DNA from: Defluviicoccus sp.
GTDB lineage: Bacteria; Pseudomonadota; Alphaproteobacteria; MPNO01
Length of the DNA: 64,000 nt
Assembly: GCA_022823775.1 (NCBI GenBank)
Contig: JAJEHI010000140.1
Span: 56,957 to 120,956, forward strand
Direction of reading: 5' to 3'
Numbering within the stretch: the stretch's first letter is position 1; each line of letters begins with the position of its first letter. A program made the position numbers and the translations under genes. Positions 56,407-64,000 of this stretch are shown one piece after another. The notes beneath the pieces are model-generated. The model was not told the DNA's origin and made no database searches. It worked only from the letters and a program-made list of their open reading frames with translations.

Positions 56407-57357
56407 TCACGCCACCCGAAAGCGCAAGGGCTCGCCCGCGGCGAGGCGGCGGCAGTTGTCGAGCGCGACTTCGAGGCTGCGCTCGACGGTGTCCGCGGTG
56501 AGCCAGGCGACGTGCGGCGCGAGCGCGACGTTGTCGAGGCCGAGCAACGGGTTGCCGGGGCCCGCCGGTTCGCGCGCGAACACGTCGAGCCCCGCAGCCG
56601 CGAGCCGGCCGGCCGAAAGGGCCGCGGCCAGCGCCGCCTCGTCGACCAGGCTGCCGCGGGCGGTGTTGACCAGGACCGCGCCCGGTTTCATGCGGGCGAT
56701 CGCGGCGGCGTCGATCATCCCGATCGTATCCGAGGTTTCCGGGACGTGCAGCGAGACGATGTCGGACTCCTCCAGCAGCGCGGCAAGCGTCCGCCACTCG
56801 GCGAGGCCGTCGGCTTCCGGTTTCGGCGCGCGGGCGGTGTAGAGGAGGCGCGCGCCCAGCGCCTTCAGCACCGGGGCGAGCGCCTGGGGTACGGCGCCGA
56901 AACCGACAAGCCCGACCGTGCGTTCGCCGATCTCGCCCAGCCTGTCCTGGATCGCGCGGTCCATCGCCCAGCCCTCGCCGTTCCGCATCGCGCGCCCGAA
57001 CGCCGGGAGCTGGCGCATCGCCGACAGCATCAGCGCGAGCGTCATCTCGGCGACGGCCCGGGTGTTGGTCCCCGGCATGTTGCACACAGGGATGCCGCGG
57101 GCGCGCGCGGCGTCGAGGTCGATGGTGTTGACGCCGACGCCGATCTTCTGGATCAGCCGCAGCCGGGGCGCGGCTTCGATGTCGGCGGCCGAGACCGGGC
57201 GCAGCACGTGCCAGAGCACGTCGGCGTCCGCCATCAGCGCCCGGAAGCGCTCGTCGTCGGCTTCGTCGCACGCGGCGATCTCGATCCCGCCGCCGGCGAC
57301 CTCCTCCAGCCGCCGGGCGAGCGCCGGGCCGGTGTCGTAGTGGAAGATCACCCGCAT
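56407..57357 (-). CDS. D-isomer-specific 2-hydroxyacid dehydrogenase
   Basis: 316 residues of the D-2-hydroxyacid dehydrogenase family. IQKIGVGVNTIDLDAARARGI, VGLVGFGAVPQALAPVLKALG (Rossmann; GxGxxP-like with Val-Pro), the catalytic Arg in VNTARGSLVDEAAL and the Glu/His pair in LDVFAREPAGPGNPLL and APHVAWLT are visible. It overlaps the enolase gene by 10 nt and ends the five-gene operon. Possible substrates are hydroxypyruvate, glyoxylate or a phosphonate/sulfonate analogue. Confidence 0.88.
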   Translation of the reverse strand: MRVIFHYDTGPALARRLEEVAGGGIEIAACDEADDERFRALMADADVLWHVLRPVSAADIEAAPRLRLIQKIGVGVNTIDLDAARARGIPVCNMPGTNTRAVAEMTLALMLSAMRQLPAFGRAMRNGEGWAMDRAIQDRLGEIGERTVGLVGFGAVPQALAPVLKALGARLLYTARAPKPEADGLAEWRTLAALLEESDIVSLHVPETSDTIGMIDAAAIARMKPGAVLVNTARGSLVDEAALAAALSAGRLAAAGLDVFAREPAGPGNPLLGLDNVALAPHVAWLTADTVERSLEVALDNCRRLAAGEPLRFRVA

Positions 57358-58643
57358 CGCGCGCCCCACGGGAACGCCGCGCGGGGCGGCAGCCGGCCCC
57401 CGCGCGGCAGGGTTTCGGCGATGCGCAGCCCTTCGTTCCACTTCGCCGTGCGTTCGCCGTGGGCGATGGAGCCCACCTTGAGTTGCTTCACGCCCCAGCC
57501 GAGCGCGAGATGGACGACAGTCACGTCCTCCGTCTCGCCCGAGCGCGCCGAGACCACCGCGCCGTAGCCGGCTTCCCGCGCCGCCTCCAGCGCTTCCCTG
57601 CATTCGGTGAGCGTCCCCGCCTGGTTGGGTTTCAGCAGGACCGCGTTGCAGGCGCCGGCCGCCGCCGCTTGCTCCACCCGGGCGGCATCGCTCACCAGCG
57701 CGTCGTCGCCGATCACCTGGACGCGCGCGCCGAAAGCGCGGGTGAAGGCGGCGAGCCCGCTCATGTCGTCCTCCGCCAGCGGATCCTCGACGGAGACGAT
57801 GGGAAACCGCTCGATCCAGCCGCCGAGCAATTCGCACATCCCGTCCGTGTCGAGCGTCCTGCCGTCGCGGGCGAGACGGTAGTTTCCGCCCGCGCCGAAC
57901 TCGGACGCGGCGACGTCGAGGGAAATGGCGACCTGCTCGCCCGGCACCAGCCCGGCCCGTTCTATGGCCTCGACCAGCGTTTCCAGCGCCCTTTCGTTGC
58001 CGTCGAAAGCCGGCCAGTAGCCGCCCTCGTCCGCGGTGCCGGAAGAAAGCCCGCGCTCGGCCATGATCGCGCCGGCCGCGCGGTAGACCTCCGCCGTCCA
58101 GTCGAGCGCTTCCGAGTACTCGGCAGCGCCGACCGCGACGATCATGAAGTCCTGGATGTCGACCCGCCGCGCGGCGTGGGCGCCGCCGCCGAAGATCTGG
58201 ATCTCGGGCAGCGGCATGACCGGCTCCGCATCGCCCGCGAGATGGCGCCAGAGCGGCAGACCTTGCGCGGCGGCGGCGGCATGGGCGACGGCCATGGACG
58301 CGGCGACCGTCGCGTTGCCGCCGAGCCGGGACTTGTCCGCCGTGCCGTCGAGCGCGATCAGGCGCCGGTCCGCGGCCTCCCGATCGCAGGTGTCGAGCCC
58401 TTCGAGCGCGGCCGCGATTTCGCCGTTCGCGGCAGCGACGGCGCGCGCCACGCCGTAACCGCCGAACGCCTCCCCGCCGTCCCGCAAGTCCGCGGCCTCG
58501 CCGCTCCCCCGCGAGGCGCCGGCGGGCGCGATCGCGCGGCCGCGCGCGCCGCCCGCCAGCGCGACTTCGACCTCTACGGTCGGCCGGGCGCGGGAATCCC
58601 ACACCCGGCGGCCTTTCACCGAGGAAATCGCGGTCGCGCTCAA
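57348..58643 (-). CDS. Divergent enolase-superfamily protein (enolase subgroup)
   Basis: 431 residues with enolase architecture: catalytic Glu206 in DEGGY, metal ligands Asp243, Glu286 and Asp313, Lys338 and Lys389, and His156 in FGGGAHA. Differences from canonical enolase: the loop PSGASTG is PAGASRG (residues 40-46), and ISHRSGE is VSARSGE with Ala366 for the conserved His. Enolase-like enzymes with other phosphorylated acids exist, e.g. carboxyphosphonoenolpyruvate synthase. The TTG start overlaps the kinase stop (TTGA). It may be a paralogue with changed specificity. Confidence 0.85.
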   Translation of the reverse strand: MSATAISSVKGRRVWDSRARPTVEVEVALAGGARGRAIAPAGASRGSGEAADLRDGGEAFGGYGVARAVAAANGEIAAALEGLDTCDREAADRRLIALDGTADKSRLGGNATVAASMAVAHAAAAAQGLPLWRHLAGDAEPVMPLPEIQIFGGGAHAARRVDIQDFMIVAVGAAEYSEALDWTAEVYRAAGAIMAERGLSSGTADEGGYWPAFDGNERALETLVEAIERAGLVPGEQVAISLDVAASEFGAGGNYRLARDGRTLDTDGMCELLGGWIERFPIVSVEDPLAEDDMSGLAAFTRAFGARVQVIGDDALVSDAARVEQAAAAGACNAVLLKPNQAGTLTECREALEAAREAGYGAVVSARSGETEDVTVVHLALGWGVKQLKVGSIAHGERTAKWNEGLRIAETLPRGGRLPPRAAFPWGARCG

Positions 58644-59650
58644 ATGCCGAGCTCCGCCGCCCACGCCGCGCGGACCGCGCCGAGGCTGTCGACCGGCTTC
58701 CGGAGCAGCGCGCGCGCGACGCGGCGGACGCGGTCCTTGTCGGCCTCTTCCGTCACGTATTCGACCGGCGACTTGCCGTCGATCCGCGCGAGGAACAGGC
58801 CCGCCAGCAGGGACGCCGCGCGGGACTCCAGCGCCTCCCGGGATTCCCAGTCGACCCCGGCCAGGTAGGTTTCCGCCAGAACGTCGAAGCAGTCGAGAAA
58901 TCCGGGCGCGGCGTCCGGCGTCCACAGGCATTTGAGCAGCAGGTGGTTGAGGCAGAAGGCGAGGTCGAAGGCGGGGTCGCCGTACCACGCGCATTCGGCA
59001 TCGAGAAACACCGGACCGTGCGGGCCGATCAGGATGTTCTTCGGGCTTACGTCGCCATGGACCAAAGCGAGACGGGTGGCAGCCGTCCTCTCCACGATCC
59101 CCGCCAGCGTCGCGGCGAGGTCGGGATGGGCGCGGGCGGCGGTCTCCAGATAGGGCTCGAGCCGGATGGCGTGAAAGATCGCGTCCGATGCGAAGCGCCG
59201 CGCGACCTCGTCCCTTCCGGCGGTGGCGGCGTGGACGGCGACGATCGCGGAGGCGACGCCGCGCGCGTCCTCCGCCTCCGCCCCACCCCGGCGCAGCTTC
59301 TCTTTCCACGACAGGAATTCGCCCGGGTCGAGATAGTCCATCGCGATCAGCCCGGCCTCCGGATCGTGGCCGAGGAGGCGCGGCACCGAGGACGGGACGA
59401 TCGCCCCGGCGGTCTCGATCCACGCGGCCTCGAAGGCGTTGCGCCCGACCGGCGCCCGCCAGTCGGCGGCGACCTTGAGCCTCGCCAGCGCGCGCTTGAC
59501 GCAGACGGTGCGCGCGCCGGTCTCGACCTTCCAGATGTCCGACGATACCCCGCCGGGCAGCGCGGTCGCCCGCGACCCGATGTTCGCAAGGCCCAGCCGC
59601 TCCAGAGCGGCGCGAACGTCGTCGGGGAGGTTCCCCCCGTCGCGGCCCAT
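58640..59650 (-). CDS. APH-fold small-molecule kinase
   Basis: 336-residue aminoglycoside phosphotransferase/choline kinase-fold protein. The catalytic loop HGDVSPKN (His198-Asp200) and the metal-binding DAE (217-219) are intact. N-terminal ATALPGGVSSDIWKVETG matches the nucleotide loop. Its operon neighbours (TPP decarboxylase, enolase, hydroxyacid dehydrogenase) argue for a small-acid substrate, not an antibiotic. Confidence 0.85.
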   Translation of the reverse strand: MGRDGGNLPDDVRAALERLGLANIGSRATALPGGVSSDIWKVETGARTVCVKRALARLKVAADWRAPVGRNAFEAAWIETAGAIVPSSVPRLLGHDPEAGLIAMDYLDPGEFLSWKEKLRRGGAEAEDARGVASAIVAVHAATAGRDEVARRFASDAIFHAIRLEPYLETAARAHPDLAATLAGIVERTAATRLALVHGDVSPKNILIGPHGPVFLDAECAWYGDPAFDLAFCLNHLLLKCLWTPDAAPGFLDCFDVLAETYLAGVDWESREALESRAASLLAGLFLARIDGKSPVEYVTEEADKDRVRRVARALLRKPVDSLGAVRAAWAAELGI

Positions 59651-59656
59651 TTCGGC

Positions 59657-60256
59657 CTAGCCCCGGCGGACGGCGCTCGCCTCGCGCCAGGCCCGGCGGA
59701 AGCGCAGGCGGCACTCGGCGGGGTCCCAGCTGCGCTTGTAATCGGCCGGCGGGCCGGGCGCCACGCGAACGCAGACGAAGCGCGGCCCCGGCGCATCCTT
59801 CAGGAACGCCGCCGCCGCGCCCAGCCCGGCGGCATCCGCGACGGTCATTGTCGACGGCATCCCCGCGCCTTCCGCGAGCTTCGCGAGATCGGTGCGCCGC
59901 GCGGTGTGGCCGACCTGCCCGCCGGTCTCGCCGTGGCGGCCGTTGTCGATGCAGACGATGGAGAGGTTGTCCGGCATCGTGGAGGCGACGGAGGCGAGCG
60001 CGCCGGCGTTCATCAGGAGCTCTCCGTCGCCCGTGACGACCGCGACCTTCCTGTCCGGCGCCGCGAGCGCCATGCCGAGCCCCATCGGGACCGCCCCGCC
60101 CATCGCGCCGCCGAAGGCGAAGAGACGATCCGACTCATCCGTCAACGCCGCAGCGTCCCGCGCCGAGCCGGCGAGCCCGGCCACCATCAGGTATTCGCCC
60201 GGATCGGGGAACAGCGTGCCGAGCACCTCCCTGCGGTCGAGCGACGGTTCGGTCAT
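59657..60256 (-). CDS. ComE-like TPP-dependent decarboxylase, beta subunit
   Basis: 199 residues of a TPP-enzyme C-terminal domain. The thiamine diphosphate motif GDGELLMNAG...NLSIVCIDNG (about 78-108) and HGETGGQ fit sulfopyruvate decarboxylase beta (ComE) or the phosphonopyruvate decarboxylase type. Start chosen at the ATG 60256; a GTG at 60268 is an alternative. It lies 15 nt from the alpha subunit, with which it would make one active enzyme. Confidence 0.85.
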   Translation of the reverse strand: MTEPSLDRREVLGTLFPDPGEYLMVAGLAGSARDAAALTDESDRLFAFGGAMGGAVPMGLGMALAAPDRKVAVVTGDGELLMNAGALASVASTMPDNLSIVCIDNGRHGETGGQVGHTARRTDLAKLAEGAGMPSTMTVADAAGLGAAAAFLKDAPGPRFVCVRVAPGPPADYKRSWDPAECRLRFRRAWREASAVRRG

Positions 60257-60271
60257 GGCTTCCGGCACCCC

Positions 60272-60793
60272 TCAGAACGGCTTGGCGCCGAGGAATTTCT
60301 GCGACAGGACGAGGGCGACCCCCTGGCCGCCGCGCCACGCCGCGTCTATCGCCGCCCGCGCCGCCGGTTCGAGGTCGCCGGCGTCCTCCACCCGGTAGGT
60401 CACGACGCCCATGGCTTCCAGGACCGGACCGACCGCCTGCCCCATCGGGTACTGCCACGGGTTCATCTCGCCGTAATCGCCCCGCATGGTCACGATCAGC
60501 AGCATCGGGAACCTTCCGCCCCGGACCAACGAGAGCATGTTGGGGCAGTTGCCGACGCCCGAGGACTGCATGCAGACCACCGCCCGCGCCCCCACCAGAT
60601 CCGCGCCGGCGGCGAGCGCGATTCCCTCCTGCTCGCTCGACAAGAGGACGGCCCGCGTTTCGTTGTGGGCATCCGCGAGGTCGACCAGCGCCCGGTTGCC
60701 GGCATCCGGCACATAGGCGAACAGGCTTACCCCCGCCTCGACCAGCAGGTCGAAGACGCGGCGGGACCAGTCCTGCGGTTCGGGTCCGGCCAC
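60272..60793 (-). CDS. ComD-like TPP-dependent decarboxylase, alpha subunit
   Basis: 173 residues of a TPP-enzyme N-terminal (PYR) domain. YVPDAGNRALVDLADA, the conserved Glu in SSEQEGIALAAGADLVGARAVVCMQSSGVGNCPNML (spanning about 52-87) and MRGDYGE match sulfopyruvate decarboxylase alpha. The GTG start is at 60793, 9 nt after the acs stop. The five-gene operon appears to begin here. Confidence 0.85.
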   Translation of the reverse strand: MAGPEPQDWSRRVFDLLVEAGVSLFAYVPDAGNRALVDLADAHNETRAVLLSSEQEGIALAAGADLVGARAVVCMQSSGVGNCPNMLSLVRGGRFPMLLIVTMRGDYGEMNPWQYPMGQAVGPVLEAMGVVTYRVEDAGDLEPAARAAIDAAWRGGQGVALVLSQKFLGAKPF

Positions 60794-60802
60794 GCGGCGG
60801 CG

Positions 60803-62743
<1,941 letters not shown>

Positions 62744-62851
62744 GGCCGTGACCCCCTGACCGTGGCGCGGCGATTATGGGGTCGATCCCGGAGGGTGACA
62801 AGGAGAGGGGCTCCCGGCGCTCCCAGCGATTGTTCCTCGGGTAGTCCGGGT

Positions 62852-62902
62852 TTGACTTGCGGCCCCGTACCGGCCACGTTCAAGTCAGACAGAACTAGTC
62901 TG
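62852..62902 (+). promoter_or_regulatory. Candidate promoter/operator of the DUF7662-PIN pair
   Basis: TTGACT at 62852-62857 stands in the 170-nt acs divergent gap. An inverted repeat CAGAC (62886-62890) with GTCTG (62898-62902), 7-nt spacer, lies 13 nt before the ATG and could be an autoregulatory operator. The -10 is weak; nothing else is recognised in this gap. Confidence 0.4.
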
Positions 62903-62914
62903 CGGGGAATTGCC

Positions 62915-63397
62915 ATGGCCGCCGTTCGGGACCGACTCGTCCAGGAAGCCGCTTCGCGCGGCAAGTATGCGCCGCTCTATCGCCACCTTTCGGCCAGGGC
63001 GGGTTCGCGCTGGCGAACGTCGTTTGCCGAGATCCAGGCGATTCTGGGCTTCGACCTGCCGGATTCGGCCCGGCTCTACCGGCCGTGGTGGTCGAACCAG
63101 AAAAAGGACGGCGGGCACAGCCATGCGCTGGCGTGGCAGGCGGCGGGGTGGAAAACGCGGGAGGTGGACCTGGATGCCGAGAGTCTCGTGTTCGTGCGCG
63201 CCGAAGAGGAACCGGCCGCGCCCGCCGGGACAGTGAAGGGAAAGGCGTTCGATCTCGACGAGTTCTGGCCCGCGATACCCGGCGGCGCCTGGCCAGAAGG
63301 CTTCGCGGTGAGCCGGGAGCAGATCTACGACGAGGCCGGGCGTCTGACCGGCGGGCCCGAGGACGATACGGACGACGCCCTCCGGGATGTTTCTTGA
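62915..63397 (+). CDS. DUF7662-like putative antitoxin
   Basis: 160 residues. The N-terminal KYAPLYRHLSARAG, SFAEIQAILGFDLPDSARLYRPWWSN and HSHALAWQAAGWKTREVDL resemble the family I recall as DUF7662 (not searched). The C-terminal 40 residues are acidic, with EFWPAIPGG and DDTDDALRD. It starts 12 nt after the operator-like repeat and overlaps the PIN gene by 11 nt. The arrangement suggests an antitoxin for it. Confidence 0.7.
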   Translation: MAAVRDRLVQEAASRGKYAPLYRHLSARAGSRWRTSFAEIQAILGFDLPDSARLYRPWWSNQKKDGGHSHALAWQAAGWKTREVDLDAESLVFVRAEEEPAAPAGTVKGKAFDLDEFWPAIPGGAWPEGFAVSREQIYDEAGRLTGGPEDDTDDALRDVS

Positions 63398-63821
63398 CAC
63401 CAACGTTCTGGTTCTGGCGCGCTTCGAAGCCGCCCCGCGCCATGCGCTGGCTCGACGGCGGATGCGGGAAGCCGGCGATAGCGGCGAGGCGCTGCGCATC
63501 AGCCGGCAGGTGCTCCGCGAGTATCTGGCGACCGTGACCCGCCCGCAGCGCTGGTCGGCGCCGGTCGCCATGGGCGAGGCTCTCCGACATGCGGCCGCCC
63601 TGGAAGCCCGGTTCGACATCCTCGAAGACGGCCCGGGGGTCGCGGATGTCCTCGCGCGGCTATGCCGCGAGGTTCCGGTGGCGGGAAAGCAGGTGCACGA
63701 CGCCAATATCGTGGCAACCATGCTGGCGCACGGCGAGCGGCGACTTCTGACCTTCAACGGCGGCGATTTCCGACGGTACGGAGAGCGTATCGACCTGATC
63801 GGCGAGGAGGAGGCGTCATGA
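63387..63821 (+). CDS. PIN-domain nuclease (probable toxin)
   Basis: 144 residues. The acidic pattern is MFLDTNVLVLARFEA at the start, an internal ISRQVLREYLATV (Glu), and KQVHDANIVATMLAHGERRLLTFNGGDFRRY at the end, in keeping with VapC-like PIN nucleases. The ATG at 63387 is inside the preceding gene. The two overlapping genes form a likely toxin-antitoxin module. Confidence 0.88.
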   Translation: MFLDTNVLVLARFEAAPRHALARRRMREAGDSGEALRISRQVLREYLATVTRPQRWSAPVAMGEALRHAAALEARFDILEDGPGVADVLARLCREVPVAGKQVHDANIVATMLAHGERRLLTFNGGDFRRYGERIDLIGEEEAS

Positions 63822-63831
63822 GGCAGCCGCC

Positions 63832-64000
63832 TCAGCCCTCGACCACCATCCCGCCGGCCACCGCGACCGGGACCGGGCGCAGAGCGCTGCCGAGACACGG
63901 GCCGGCGAGGCATTCCCCGTCCTCGATGCGGAATTGCGCGCCGTGGGTGGAGCACTGGATGACCGACTTGTCGACGCTCAGGAACACGTCCGGGCGCCAG
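63832..64000 (-). CDS. Rieske-type [2Fe-2S] protein, C-terminal part (5' end outside window)
   Basis: Reading frame open from the window edge on the minus strand to the TGA at 63832-63834. It encodes the second Rieske box CSTHGA (Cys-x2-His), then FRIEDGECLAGPCLGSAL and a beta-rich end. The first box (CxH) would lie outside. The small ferredoxin-like proteins with this ending pair with oxygenases or act alone. Only about 56 residues are visible. Confidence 0.75.
   Translation of the reverse strand, partial: WRPDVFLSVDKSVIQCSTHGAQFRIEDGECLAGPCLGSALRPVPVAVAGGMVVEG

Noticed and set aside
62744..62914. A further small gene in the acs upstream gap
   Set aside because: No frame with a start and ribosome-binding site of convincing length; the region is best read as promoter/operator.

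Overview
The window is a GC-rich, almost gap-free stretch of an alphaproteobacterial chromosome, most likely Rhodospirillales-like. The evidence is gene content and order: tol-pal, tilS, ftsH, folP, glmM; ffh, rpsP, rimM, trmD, rplS, leuCDB, asd; lgt, midA-like, pgeF; and an rsmB / DUF1674 (SDHAF4-like) / rpe / heparinase block. No gene-free stretch exceeds about 300 bases. I saw no tRNA, rRNA, CRISPR array, prophage or transposase.

Layout. 1-24.4 kb is mostly housekeeping on the + strand: the Tol-Pal envelope machine, tRNA modification, proteostasis, folate and peptidoglycan precursors, a short minus-strand island (proC, ybjN-like, ubiK), an HldD-like epimerase with a degraded active site, lgt, the SRP-ribosome maturation operon and leucine biosynthesis. 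24.4-27.3 kb is a DctPQM-type TRAP operon lying between leuB and asd. 27.4-29.5 kb carries a small secreted protein, asd, an ABM-fold protein and a PqiA-like membrane protein.

29.5-44 kb is the accessory region. Its centrepiece is a minus-strand, fully overlapping four-gene operon (33858 to 29496): a carboxymuconolactone-decarboxylase/AhpD-fold protein interrupted by one in-frame TGA at 33613-33615, a paralogue of it, an orphan molybdenum-hydroxylase large subunit and an XRE regulator. The TGA stands where a CxxC motif would give Cys and is followed at once by a SECIS-like hairpin, so I read it as a CxxU selenoprotein. Next come vapBC, an orphan hydantoinase-B subunit with an ornithine-cyclodeaminase-like enzyme, a TauD-like dioxygenase, a TAXI-TRAP transporter with an amidohydrolase, a cupin and a RidA-like protein. 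Together these look like uptake and catabolism of organic acids or amides.

44-64 kb mixes core and accessory genes: cytochrome b561, fhs, an RHH protein, heparinase-like, rpe, carB, carA, rsmB, an SDHAF4-like protein, and a Fic enzyme preceded by a cluster of TCGAC motifs. A compact minus-strand operon (60793 to 56407) follows, with a two-subunit ComDE-like TPP decarboxylase, an APH-fold kinase, a divergent enolase and a 2-hydroxyacid dehydrogenase; this is probably an uncharacterised pathway. The window ends with acs, a DUF7662-like/PIN pair that looks like a toxin-antitoxin module, and the 3' end of a Rieske-type protein.

Limits: all family names come from reading translated sequence and remembered motifs. 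No database search, folding program or genome context outside the window was available.
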